Positions 36,975 to 49,800 of a DNA stretch of 64,000 nucleotides are shown piece by piece. Origin of the DNA: Polytrichum commune (Eukaryota; Streptophyta; Polytrichopsida; Polytrichales; Polytrichaceae); NCBI GenBank assembly GCA_950295325.1, contig OX485809.1, positions 14,694,001 to 14,758,000 on the forward strand, given 5' to 3'. The notes beneath the pieces are model-generated. The model was not told where the DNA came from. It saw nothing but the letters and a program-made list of their open reading frames with translations, and searched no databases. Position 1 is the stretch's first letter. Every line of letters starts with the position of its first letter. The translations under genes were made by a program, and so were the position numbers.

Positions 36975-39900
36975 TTATAGTGCCCAAGAGGATCTCAACA
37001 TGAATGCTGGGGTTCGGGTATGCTTGTTGAGCAGATATACAAGACCAGGTTGGAGATTAAACCCACGTCCCATGCTCAGTTTCAGGAAAGCCTCCACTTG
37101 AAACTGTGTACCACCTTCTTCACCTGAAACAGCAACCGTTTGTTTTAGAAGAATCACTGTCTAAAGCTTTAGGCATGCCTAAAGCTGCTGAATTTATTCT
37201 AGCACTGTCAAACAGCTTTAGGCATGCCAAGAGGTGCTAGAATAAATTTGGCCCTCAATGGACCGAATTAGGGTGCTCTTTGTTCAAATTCAAAGACTTC
37301 CTCCAAGCATGCGTGACAAGTGGAAAGAAAATTATTGATTATGTATAGAAAACGAAGGGGACGATCTCCTGGCAAAAAGTCCCAATGAATCGAAGGATAA
37401 CTCTATTCAATCTCAGCAGTACAACCAGATCGTGACTGGACTGCATGTTTTCAGAGTGTGGATTGCCTAACCTGCATCCTCCCTGGTGCCAAGGTATCCA
37501 CTGTCATCCCCCACACCAAATAAATCAGATTTTGAGCTCCCAATGCAGAGACCCCAACCAGCAGTTTTCCCTAGAGACTTTCCCAGACTCACACTCCATT
37601 GCAAGTCCCGCTTCTCTGAATCTTGAAGCAAGTCTCCTCGTTCAACCTGTGACAAACACTCAGTCTCTAGTGATCCAATTTATCTCATTAAATAAGCAAT
37701 TAACAGTGGATTTGGAAGACCATGCAACTCAAAATATTTGATTCATATCTCACTTTCTTATGGAATCTTAAAGTGAAAAGATCCCATGACCCATTGCGGT
37801 CACGTAGGGGCATCCATCTTGCGCTAGATTCCACCTTTTGCATGGGATGAAAGTGCCTCTTGAATGATATTGCGTACCACTTAATGGTTTGAGAATGTGG
37901 GACCACAAGTTCCATGCCATGCTTGCTTCTAATGCCTTAAATACAATTTATTGAAAAGTGTAAAATTGGCAAATCCATGCACTCATTTATATCATGGGTG
38001 TGCTGTACGGTGGACTTGCCAAGTGTGCACATAGGTCATATTATGCCTCCACTTGGTTTTTACTTTTGAGGGGACCATTTACCATATGCTTTGTGCTCAC
38101 TATACCCTTAATTTTAGGTGATTACACTAGGTCACAAACCAAAATAAGTGCACCTACCTTACTTAAAAATGGTTGTAGAATAACTGACCTGTGCCCAGCC
38201 TCCAAGACTGATGTTGGCGCCCACATCAATTTCTCCAGCCACGGCAACAGATTGCATTGCAGTTCCATGGCTCTCTGGGGCAGCAGCAGCTGGTCCATTG
38301 AGTTCTCCATAAGGTGTTCCCCAAGAGGCATTTGCAGAAAAGCTAGATGGGTTGTTGTTGTCCAATGATGTACGTAACTCGTGGGGGCTGCCTAAAGGAG
38401 GACTGGAGGAACTTAATTGCCTCTTATGCAAAGTTTTGGACAGCACAAGCGGTCCCATCTCACTCCAGTGCAGACCTGTGAAAGATGGAAGGGGAGGGCT
38501 AGGCCAGAAACGGTTAACGGCAGAAAGAGAGAATACTGAATTCTCCCATGGCTGGAACATGATTTGTGCAAGTGTGCTTAAACAGAGAGGTCCACTTTGT
38601 GACTGTCCAGTAGGGAAAGATGACCCGGTGCCCCAATCTGATAGGTACTGGGAGACTGATAGGAGTGCACTATTACCCCTCAAAGTGGCACCCAGTGCTG
38701 AGCCAACACAATGGTTGTACAAAGCTGGCCCTACCCTTGCGAATTGTGTCAATGCATCACCCTGTGAAAACATACCCAGATTATTAGCCCATCATCTTAA
38801 CCCTTAAAGGACGTAGGGGGTCAATGTACAACATTTATACAAAACATCTACAAGCCTCAGCAAGTGATAAAATCAATTTTGGGATTGAAACTTTATTTAG
38901 TACATTATCTTATGTCAAGGAGGCATATGATACATGTTCATATGTGTTGATGATCAGAATACAAAATATGTATTCATATCCAAGGGCACTCAGGATGTGT
39001 ATTTGAACCTAAATATTCAATAAAATTGAGGTCTTCAACCAATTCAATGAGTGCAGTGAAAAATAAATAAAATAAAATTTTAGGTAGGGTCACTTTTGAC
39101 ACAATTAGCTTAAAAATGGAAGTATGAAGCTCAAATACACGTTCTCGTGCATGAAAAGGCCCAGTCTGGGCCTCTGGAACGTTTAAGGGTTAACACATTC
39201 AGTATGGTGATAAGATAAGGCAAATCAAGTCTTTAGAACAGCTCCTATAGTCACTCTAAAATGATTCTCTCAAAAATGGGCTTCCTAGGTTTTTGAGGGG
39301 CCGCATGCTTATTCCACCCACAAAAGCCCATCTATTTTCCAACTCCTTATTGCCCAGTCATTATTAAGAGTGCACAAACCGTGATTACTAGAGTGTCGTT
39401 ATTCTTTCAATTTATTGGTGGGCAATGAAGATTTATAATATATATATGGACTTTATGTGTGAGATGAACATGTACCATTGACCCAACAAACTTTGAAAGC
39501 CGATTATTGAGAGAATCATTTTACAGTGACCATAGGAATTGCTCTTAATCTCCAAGCGGGCTCTTAAAAAATGAATGAAAGCTTCAAAAATAGCAGGTAT
39601 AAGTGCCATATAATTCTGAGCTGTGCAGGCTTCTTCTCCACCATCTCTAGTTATGGAAATTTACACATGTCTAAATAAACAATTCCTTGCATATATTTTT
39701 GGTGTGAATGAAACACTGACCTGTAAAGGATTGACAACCTCCGTGATGTCACTAGTTCGAGCTCCAAGTGGTGCAACCACAACTGTTAAATCATCTGTTA
39801 CTTGAGCGTTGTAGACAAGTTTAGTAACAGAAATGGGTCCACCAAGTATGCTGCCATCACTGCCAGCATGTCCAGCTGAACACTCGGTGATCATCACATC

Positions 39901-42900
39901 CTTCCCTCGGAAAGAGGTCTCAAACGTAAACCGCACATCCAGTCCTGTGTAAAGACCAGCTTGTTCAAGTGCTGTTCGAGAATACCTACTGTTACTATCC
40001 TCCAACAATACAAAAGCACCACCTGCGCACACTTCTCCCTTAAGCCGAGTTTTATCTGCTTCACGTAGAGCTGGTCCACCAGTCTTGGACTGGCGTAAAC
40101 CAGTGTGAACCTCAATCTTGTCAAGTCGTTCCCTTACTTTCAGTAGATCTGAAAATGCTTCACGCTGTAATCGCCTCAAAGCAGCTGTCTGCACAAAAGG
40201 GACACACAAGTACAAAAAGGAGTCATCAGCATCAAATGCTGAGGAAGTAAAGCTCAAGAAACTAATGGCAACCCTAAAAAAAAAGCTTCATTGCTTGAAT
40301 CTTCAATCATTAGAGTTATCCTTTTAAGTCAATGGGACTTTTCATCAAGAGTTGGTCCCCTGTAAGTTTCCATTGGTGGTTTTTCATACAAAAATCAATA
40401 ACTATTTCCCACTTGGGTTGCATGCTCAAAGGTAGTGTTTGAATTTGAATGTAGAGGAACCTACTTCAGTTAATCGCAGGTCAAACTTGTCTTAGCACCT
40501 CATAGCATGCCAAATTGAGTTTGATCCTCAATAAACCGATATAGAATGATTTTTGTTCAAACCTCCACACTACCTCCAAGCATGCACCAAAAACGTACCA
40601 AACATGGAAGGTGTTGTATGCAAACCAACCAACTCCCGACCAAAAGTTACATTGAGTAAGTAGATAACTTTATTGCTTGCTCATCTTAATGGTATATTCT
40701 GAGACCTAATTTGCATTTTTATATATAGCTTCAGGAATAATACAAATGATGCTTTGGATAGGCTCACAAATTTTCTGAGGTGATACTTCTGAACAACTAG
40801 AATCTGCCACACAAACTAGACTATTTTGTAAATGCCTCTATGCCTAGCAATTTGAGGCATGGAGTCAGGTCTAAGATTCATAATGGTTAGCCTTGACATA
40901 AGAAATGATGCATCCTTTGTCACTGAGAATGTTGATATACAAACCTCGGAGCGTTTAGCAAGTCCATCATCTCCATCTTTATCATGAATAATGCGTGTTG
41001 CCACCTCTTCCACCAACACATCCAACTCACTGTCCTTTACCCTTGATGGACTGCCTGCTCTGAAACTCCCCTGAACTCCTGTTAATAATACTCTGTAAGG
41101 AACCCAGATTCACAACCTAAATCCACCAAATCTGAATAGTAGTCACAAATGTGTTTTATGCAAGTTGAGACATAAACTACTATCAACGCTTTCACTAAAG
41201 TAGCGTGTAGGGCACCATGATGCTAACTCTTACAGGACCGAAGTATTTCATTACATATATACACCTCTTGCTGCATAACATACTGAAGCATGTGTCCAGA
41301 CGTTCTCTTCCTATTCTAGCTTCAACAATAAATCCAAGAATCAAGGTCCTTGATTACATATATGAGTGCCAAGCATACCTAGTCAAGTGGCATTAAGGTA
41401 TGGGGGGCGTTACTTGGTTACTTTTCGTTATCAAATGCCTATATTTGAGTGGGGTGGTGTGAGGTTAGGTGCGGATCTAAGAACAGACACCAGAAAGGAA
41501 AGTGTTTAAAAGATATTGGACTACGTGCTCAGTATTTTTTAACCATTCTAGGTTCAATAGTCAACATAATTGGGGGGGACCAATATGACTATTTAATGAG
41601 CTAGATACTTATATGAACTCCAAAAAGTAATGAGGAAAATGGCTACGACCACAATTTGAGTTTGTCAATCATGTCGCATTAATTGTGTGCTTTATGTCCT
41701 ACATGAAGTGGGCGCAGAGCTAAAAGTGTCCATTTAAGGCCTACTTACCTTAAGCTCTCATGAGTGGACACCTCATTGTTACCTATCTTCGAACAAATTA
41801 TTCTCCCATCTACTAAGATTCAACTTAAAGATCTTGCCAAAAAGAATCTCTCACCAAGTGTATACTTGCCAAGATGCTTATTTCGGGTGTACACCCGTTA
41901 CACCACTTAAAAATACAGTGTATTCTCCCATGTGGCCATGATTATATAATCTTTTCCAAATCTCAAAGATGTTCATGTCACATGGACTTCAAGACCTTTC
42001 CTCCAATGGCACGAGGATCGAGTGATTTGCTTAGTATTGGCACAAGTTACCATTGTACGTTAGAAGATATACTCCATGAAAGACAGTTTTAAGCTAGGGT
42101 TGGTTTTCTGACCTGATCGCTCTTGAGGATTAGGGGCTGCAGACACAGGAGCATCGCCAGGGGTCAGAAAATTTAGACAGTCATGTGCTGCCTTATCAAT
42201 TTTCTGAAGCACTCCACCGCCCGAACTAAATGCTTCCGCCTCCTCTACCATTCCAGTTCTTTTCTTCCTATCAACCGGAAGATCACCGAATGGTGCTTCT
42301 CCATCTATTGCATCTCCAGCTGCCGAACTCAAGGATGCAAATACTCGAAATCTTCGAGCCCTATAATACTCGGGTTGCTCCTCATCCTCCCTACTTTCAG
42401 AATCTTTCACGAGGATTTCATTGCTGTTCTTTGCGTCAAAGCTTCCATTTCCACCATTGCCACCACCTCCATTGTCATTACCACCACCATCCCCAGAACC
42501 TCCATTTCCAGCTCCAAATACCAGATTACTCGGCTTAATCTTGCAAAGACTTGCAAAACTCCACATCGTCGAAACAGAGTAACCAAACAGAAGAGGACCT
42601 CCATGTTGTGTCGATTCGAACTCAGAACCTCCAGATTCACACACGACGGTACCCGATCCTCCATGGGAACGAAAGGAACGATCAATATCACGATGGCATT
42701 CGTGTTGCGATGCCTTCTTCTTCTTCTTCTGACCTAATTTCGTCACACTACTCTTCCTACTACTACTCAACCCTAATGACCGCTGCTGTTTCAGTCCGCT
42801 CGAGTCCAATTCCACTTTGCAATTTGCGCTTGTGAACGTGCAATCCGAAACCAGCAACGACAACTTACTCTTGCTCCGCTTCTCGGGAAACCGGGAGAGA

Positions 42901-42959
42901 GAGTTCAAGTCCCCAAGCCTCGTTACAATTCTCTGGCTGTGCAACAATCCCAGCGCCAT
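36975..42959 (-). CDS. Conserved-looking, probably plastid-targeted protein of unknown function
   Basis: Not recognised. Minus-strand exons: 42959-42113, 41078-40945, 40188-39721, 38761-38189, 37646-37472, 37123-36975. They sum to 2,346 bp, 781 residues; every junction has GT-AG and keeps frame. The start is the first ATG in the long frame (MALGLLHSQRIV). The first 40 residues are rich in Ser, Arg, Lys and Leu with few acids, like a chloroplast transit peptide. A Gly/Asn-rich segment (GAGNGGSGDGGGN) follows near residues 150-175. The middle has a Lys/Arg-rich helical part (LRRLQREAFSDLLKVRERLDKIEVHTG). The C-terminal third has many short Gly- and aromatic-rich, strand-like segments and ends FMLRSSWAL, which could be a beta-barrel or beta-sandwich. 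No catalytic motif seen. Introns 2 and 3 carry MITEs. Confidence 0.8.
37265..37412. mobile_element. Fragment of the 350-bp TIR repeat family, intron 5
   Basis: GGTGCTCTTTGTTCAAATTC, CCAAGCATGCGTGACAAG and AAAAAGTCCCAATGAATCGA..GGATAAC match the right half of the elements at 27279 and 40312, in the intron between exons 5 and 6 of the minus-strand gene. Confidence 0.45.
39236..39544. mobile_element. Tourist-like MITE with TTA duplication, intron 3 of minus-strand gene
   Basis: Ends GAACAGCTCCTATAGTCACT and (inverted right) GAGCAATTCCTATGGTCACT, both continuing into the shared block TAAAATGATTCTCTCAA. TTA flanks both sides (39233-39235 and 39545-39547). 309 bp, no coding capacity. A different family from the element at 30263. 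Confidence 0.8.
40312..40670. mobile_element. About 350-bp TIR element, intron 2 of minus-strand gene
   Basis: The left end AGAGTTATCCTTTTAAGTCA and the inverted right end AAGTTATCTACTTACTCAAT both run into CTTTT..GAGTTGGT. It is a full-length relative of 27279-27630. Confidence 0.65.
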
Positions 42960-44279
42960 TTTCAAATTCTCAGCCAGCCGATCGATCAATTAATCCACGA
43001 TGCCATCGCGTGAGTCGTCATGCAATCCTAATGACAAAGCGCTGCTAGAGTGTAGCTCATCGGAATTGGTCCAGCAAGAAAGAACGAAAGAAAAGAAAAG
43101 AAAAGTGCGGCGGCAGGATTGTAACTTAGTCGTAATATGTAATTCATCATTTTGTGACGATGATTTTGATGATGGTGGTGGTCGGAGAGGACAAGAGCTT
43201 GCATTAGGGTTTGTAAGAGCGTGATCACACATTCTACACCAAAACGCTAACAAGAAAGGGATGCTAAATCGGGTAACATTATTTTAGAGAGGAGTAGTCT
43301 CATGATATGTTCTTAATAAAGTGTGGGTCCCGCGGTCAAAACTAATATCCATAACTCAACGACGTTGGCCTTCATAATATAGCAGTGCGATGTTGGGAAC
43401 TCGGTTTGAATTTGAGTCTTTCTGCACAATTTTTCAAGTATCTGACTGTTATATTGGGAGGGCCCACATATAGAGAGTTGAACGATGAGTAATGTTAGGG
43501 CCACTTCACACATGAGCCAAGGGCCATGACCATGAAATGGTGAGGGCCCTTGATTGTCATCCAAAGGTTGTATCATGGGTGTTGGGAAAGCCATTTTGTG
43601 TAGTGACATGCCCTCAAACATGGTGTGAAGTGAGAATGGACCATGTTGAAGGACCATTGCATATTTTATTGTTGGGAAAAGAGGGGGCAACCCTACCTCA
43701 CTAGTTCCGTATCTTCATTTTCTCTCTTTTTCATTTTTTTTTTTAGTTTTACATTGGTGGGGTAAGAAAAGAGAGCATGATGGATCATCTTGAGCGAAGA
43801 GGGGGGATTCTTGTTGCATTGGCGTTATATTGGTGTTTTGCACATGATTGTGCAACATGTGCTTGATATGTAAGCATTGGCATTCAATGGAGAATGGGAA
43901 AATGCCATGATTTTGAGCATTTACTTTGAAAGTATGAAGATGAAGGCTTTACATAGAAATAATTGAAGCTAAGACTCTATTTGGTCAATGATTGTGAGAT
44001 AGGAATTGATAGTTGATTCTCTTACAGAGGATTTCAAAGTTGGACTGCAATAGACCCAAGCTATTCCGACCTAGGAAAGTTGTATGGGCCTCGCTAGTGA
44101 TGCAATAGCGGTTGGGCTTGAAGTGTGGATCCACTTCATGAACTAACCCAACATTATCCTATTGCAGGGTCATGTATTGATAACATGTGAGCTCTAAAAT
44201 TGTTGGTTGAGTATCAACACAAGGCTCGTAGATTGTGTTTCTCATTCTTGTTAATTTGATTCAAGATGTTGTAACGGTA
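42960..44279. other. Upstream region of the minus-strand gene
   Basis: On the minus strand an ATG near 43233 opens a frame that closes at 42990, just before the main start. If transcription begins that far up, this would be an upstream ORF of about 80 codons, but it may equally be untranscribed. The rest (43260-44279) holds no supported gene. It has a T-rich tract near 43730-43745. Confidence 0.35.
43203..43212 (-). promoter_or_regulatory. Telo-box upstream of the minus-strand gene
   Basis: ATTAGGGTTT on the plus strand reads AAACCCTAAT toward the gene, about 245 bases before its ATG. The match is exact but the motif is short, so function is inference. Confidence 0.35.
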
Positions 44280-44678
44280 CACTAAATATTGTATTTAGTG
44301 TCATATGATATTTTATGTCACCGTACTAATTTTTCTAAGGGCACTTCTTATGAATAACTTTATAGATATTATCATGAAGGATAGAAATTTGGATGAAATC
44401 CATGCTAAGCATTGAAACATAGTTTAGTATATTTTGCAGCCTAACAATTCTATAATGAAATATTGTCATGGATGATTGGAATTTGGATGGAAAATCACTT
44501 AGTAAGCAACAATAATTGCAACAATTTAAATTTGTAATGCCCAATTTTTTTTAACAAGGAATAACAAATAATGTTTAAGTTTACATTCAGTGTTACTGAC
44601 ACTACAGGGGCAGTTTACAATTAGTATTGAGCAAGACAAATATAATTGGTGACACTAAATACAATATTTAGTATAGTG
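44280..44678. mobile_element. CACTA-type MITE, intergenic
   Basis: The left end CACTAAATATTGTATTTAGT and the inverted right end CACTATACTAAATATTGTAT both run into TTAGTGTCA. The first two dozen bases are themselves palindromic (AATATTGTATT region), so each end can fold. 399 bp, no coding capacity. Confidence 0.65.
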
Positions 44679-44738
44679 TGTAAGGTGTTCGTAACTTAGA
44701 TAATGTTCTAGACACAATGGTCAGTTTGGATACTATTG

Positions 44739-45039
44739 GTGGGTGCACACCAAGGTCCAAGACCAAACAAACTTCAAAATCAAGTGATCTTATTGGTTGA
44801 GAGCAAAATTTTGGACCCAAGAAGTTTACACTAGAGGCAAACCCAAAGTATGAAAAACTGAAGTGGCACTAATGTGGCATAATATTCATGCTAATCTCAA
44901 CAGTTCCCAACTAAAAAAACTATTCTTCCCAGTTGGAGAAATCAATCTTCAAGTAGTTTGCGTTTAGTTTTGAGTCCCAAAGTAAGGTCCAATGGCATAT
45001 GAGGGGTGTTTGGACCCGGACCCCAATGCAAACCCACCC
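44739..45039. mobile_element. PIF/Harbinger-type MITE, second copy
   Basis: Aligns end to end with 30263-30560. Shared landmarks: GGGTGCACACCAAGGTCCAA, TTTGGACCCAAGAAGTTTAC, GGACCCGGACCCCAATGCAA. The right end ACCCACCC is intact. The left end has lost a base or two and its TTA flank is not preserved. Confidence 0.7.
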
Positions 45040-46859
45040 TCATGATAGGTTCAAACAATCTACTAACCTTATGTGGTATCCCTTACCATTGCAAGTAAAA
45101 ATACCTAGGTTCACACCTACCCATTTTTAAGTTGCCATTATGTTAAGAAACCATACAGGTTGTCTTAAGTTCATGGGTGGGACATTGTAAAGGATATTTG
45201 TGCACCACGTGCGGCGGAGGGGTATTTGTTTAGGGGTTATTTACTTCAAAGGCACGATATAAAGGTTCCCTATAATTACTTATTTCTCTAAAAGAACGTA
45301 TGTGTTTGCGCCCTATCATTACTTATACTTCCCATGCGAATGCAATTTGTTGTAGTTAATATTCCTTTTGAGTAATGAAAAGTAATCTTAGTCCATACAT
45401 AAACCATATTCATACATACTATTGCAAGCACGGTTCCCTTTCAAGCCATTGCAAAAAACTTGTGCCTGAGAATCATATTATAGAACACAACAACATGTTT
45501 TCCCACGTACATTATACACATTTTCATCTATCCAATGTGCAACATGCTTACAAACATATCATACGAACATAAACCCTAGGATCCTAAAATTTAATGCCTA
45601 TATTGCTTCTACTAGAAAGTAATGGCCCACATATTAAACCTATCTACTTTCATAACATTAAGTAGCAAGTCCGGAATGACCTTCTCAAACGAGCATCAAA
45701 TTGGCGCCTGCTGGTTTGATGTTCTTTCAAGTGCAAAGGTAATGCTACCTTTGAGTTTTACTTAGGCTATTTTTAATCTATTTGGATAATTACTTTCAAT
45801 GCTTAGAATTAATTATGTTGGTTTCTAGCACAAAACTAATGCCAAGTGGTGGTAAAGGTTCTAATCTAGGCTAAATTATAATTTAAACAAATCTAAATAG
45901 CTATAAAGCAACGGGAAAGTTGGTGAGGTCAAAAAAATAGTTGCACTTTTTGAAAAAATCTCCTAACATCCACATTGGAAATCTCGTTGATGCCTTTTTG
46001 AAGCTACTATATTTGATTAATTATTCATTCATTCACCCTTGCTTTGGAAGTTTTTCCCTTCTTGTTGAGGTAATATTGCGGGTACTCAAAGAGTTCCCTG
46101 CTAGCATTACTACTTAATGTTATGGAGATGTCATATTAATAAATGTTTCTACATCAAACATATGTGTCATATAGGAGAAGTTTGTTTACGTGTAAGATAT
46201 AATTTGACAACTAGGTCGTCACATGTAACACTATATTAAACATTTCGGGACTTTTTAGTGTCCCAAAATTGAAAAACATGTGTACTGTTGCCCATTGGGA
46301 ACACGGGAATGTCATTGGGAACGTCATTGGGAACATGACTGGGAACAATGGGAACACGGCCGGGAACACCTATGAGGACAAGGGAACGTGCTTTGCGTGA
46401 CAAATGGGCATTGGTGAGTCATGGATATGGGAACAATTAATTGTGGTAATGTTTGCATCCATGCATGCCTCCATAACATGCATCATGCACACCTCTTAGT
46501 ACATAGAATATTGATAATATTAAATTATTGGTTGGCATATTATACAACATTACACATTACACGTGGACAAATGCATATGGTAATTTTTTGAGAAGCCTTA
46601 CATTAACGTTGTGTCTACACCACACATGTGGGTATGCCATTTCTGGCAGTACGCACGTAATGCTCCTGTTGGAGTTTGAACAAAAAATATTTCATTTGTC
46701 AAAATTGGACCTCACTAGCCCCTACAATCTATACAAAGCAAGTTTGTTTCGTCTAGATCCAACCACCATGCTTGTTAACCCTGTTTTTTTTATCACCGCA
46801 AAGTGCGTCCACTAGATGGTCGTTTGCCTGTTGCATGTCCATGGCAACCTTGAGGCGCA
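45040..46859. other. Gene-free interval with a short GGGAAC repeat
   Basis: No supported gene. At 46294-46370 the motif GGGAAC recurs about seven times with 3- to 8-base spacers (ATTGGGAAC, ACTGGGAAC). The frame at 46528-46815 is unsupported. Confidence 0.4.
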
Positions 46860-49800
46860 CTAGAGTCCAACGACGTCCACCTCAACCACCCTCTGTCCAC
46901 GCTCTGCTGTTGAACAACGTCGAAGATTATCTTTGGCAAATCCAATTTGCTCTGGTGGAATAGTAACCCTTAAGGGCTCAACATCTTGATGTTCTGGCAG
47001 AGGCCAAGCTGCCAAAATGCAATCGATTGGTTGCCAGTCAGGAATGGAGTATTTCGAGTCACGTTTCCACTTGAAGTTGGGGTTTGAGTCCCACCCACTC
47101 CATTTCTTTGATAGGTCTCTGGCAGTTGAAGTGGGAGTGAACCATTGTACAGGAATTTGGCGTGGATGCTCTCCCGTGACATCCAAGTTGGGTGGAGACA
47201 ACGCAAGGCAAACCCAAATGGGTCGTACTATATCTTGTTCTTGGGGACGCAATATTAGTAAATGCCCTTCATGTACATTATCGGCGATGCGGAAAGCAGG
47301 TACGGGACGAAGGTTTGCTGGACCAACATAATGGTCATCCGGCTGGTGCTCTTCCCGAAGCTCTCCATTATGCGAGAACGGATGTGCATCTGATTGGACT
47401 GTACTCCGTGGCCAGAATCCCTCAGCTAATGGCAAGCCGACAGTGTACACGTTTGTGAGATGTGTTTCCAATGCCTCCTTCACCCCTATCCAATATTGCA
47501 AGATATGCATGTGTGAACCCATATATGCTCCAGTCGTGTCATGGTCACATATTGATTGCCAATAGTCAATAAACCCTTGGAGACCGACAAGAACATCCTC
47601 AAGCTTGGCCATACCTCGAGGTTGTGCAGGAGAAGGGTCCCCGGATGGGAGACATGGCTCCCCTTTTATATTGGATTTCCACATCAATATACCATCTTTG
47701 GGCAACCACTCTTCGTGCGTGCTGAGGACTTTGTACTGCATAACAGGCCAACCATCATCTCGGACATAAAATTTGAACTGTTGGGCCTTTGTGTGCCCAA
47801 TGAGTTTGTTGTTACCATTGGGAATATGATCACCAACAAAGGCCCTCCAATCCGGAAGTTCCTCGATCATATGCGGAATAACTGGAACTTTTTCCATATC
47901 CATGTACGATTTCATGAGGAGGGGGATAGTGGGGTAATCATGTTCACGTAGGTCCATGCTCCATCTTCCAAATGATGCATCGATATCATCATGTGTATGA
48001 CCAACCAACAAGTAAGACACATGTACCTCCATGAATATTCTCTTCGCCGTGAGCAGAGACCAAAATGCCTTTACAAACCTGCACTTGTTGTCCTTCCAGC
48101 AATTATCAAGTTGAACATGCAGAACAGGTGGAAGGGGAATAGCTGGGATGGGCTCCGTTGGTGGAGCTCGTAATCCTTCCAAACATACATCACTCCCATG
48201 AAGAATAGCACGATAAAGAGGTGACCGGCCCGAACCCTTGAATAGATTGCGAGATGATGATATTGGAGATTCCTCCAAATCACGGAGAAGTCTCGCGAAT
48301 GAACCTACAGTATGGTTGCAATCTCCAGGGTACATATCCAGAGCATAGTGAGCATATCTCTCATCTCCATGTCCATGGGCCATCATTCCTGTTACAGAAA
48401 GTGGTAATTTTGTAAACATGTCGGTGTCTTTGTTCTTGGAAGCAAAGCATGGAGACGCAGTTTTGCCATGGTCCATTTTGTCATGAATGATAGTCAACAC
48501 CTTTGTGGGGTGTTCAATTGAAAGAGCCCTCATGCAACGGTACGCATTGCGTGCAGATTCTTGCTGCGCTTGGTGCCTCGCCAACTGTTTTGAAAACCCA
48601 GTGTGGGCAGCTGAACCTTTGACATGTTGAAGAATAATGGCCGAAAGCGAATCACACTTTCCACAACGAGCAAAATTGTCACCAACCCTTTTCATCACGT
48701 AGTGTTTAAAGTAGTTATTCCGTATTTTGCTCAGGGTTGAGAGTGAAATTGGTTGCAAACCGCATTTGTCGTTGACCTGCAAAATTGCCAGATAAATAAC
48801 CAATTCATCAATAACCAGATTCATAAAATTGCCAGGTGAATAACCAACACCTCATATGAAGACCAATTCAAGTCTCATTGGTACTTTCACAATAAGTCAT
48901 TCGTTCTAGGTATACTGACAAGTATTTACACCAAGCGGTGAGAACAACTATATCATATGCTTACGTCATTGATGGTGACCAAAAATTTCTTCCATTTTGT
49001 CCCGCGAGGCAAGACCATTTCAACAACACGAGTACCATTTGGCAAAGTGCGGGCCTTATGAGGCATCATGTCGGCTTTATCTTCCAGTAGTGTTGAAAGA
49101 GTGGTAGTAGCTTGTTGGGTGGATGTTCGATTCCGTTTCATGTTTAGATTCCCATGGTCGCGTGGACGCATGCCACATTTGAATTCTGACCGGTTTCTGT
49201 AGAATGTTGTTTTTGAAATTGCAAAAATGTGTCTCCATGCTTTTTCACATACATTGCGACCACTCAAAGTGACAACATTCCTGAAGTTGCCCGGAAGTGC
49301 ATGTAATTGTCCATGGACCTCGAGTTGTTTGGCATGTCTCATGCGGCTTGAACAACTATAAAACTCGGTTCGCAGTTTCAGAGCCTCATCCCTAGGAAAA
49401 TACCTAGTGCACTCTCGATCGCAACAAACAATTGCGGAAAGCTGACAGATACTAGCATTATCAAGTATTTACGATTTTTTCGTCGGTTTGGTATGTAAGG
49501 ATGTACGGGATGAGACATATGCCCTCTTCCCTTCGTTCCTTCGTTTCTCTAGCAATTTGGTTTGCGCACGGGACCTCCATGCGCCCACATGAAGATGGTA
49601 TGCAAGTGTATATCTCTGGTGGAAAACTCCAGATATTGGCCACATTCTCAATGAGAACATCGATCCCATGTCCATCATACCCTCGATAGGTTCCATAATA
49701 AGGACCCCAACGTGATCTAGTCCAAGGCATTTGTCCTCTACACAATCCATTGGATTGACATTACGACAAATTCCCTTTGCCACATTTTCTCCATGTACAT

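Noticed and set aside
38352-38807. 151-codon plus-strand frame
   Set aside because: Exactly antisense to exon 4 of the minus-strand gene, which has good splice sites and frame continuity.
46970-48173. Several plus-strand frames of 60-131 codons
   Set aside because: They lie antisense to the long DUF7869-type exon and have no splice or family support.
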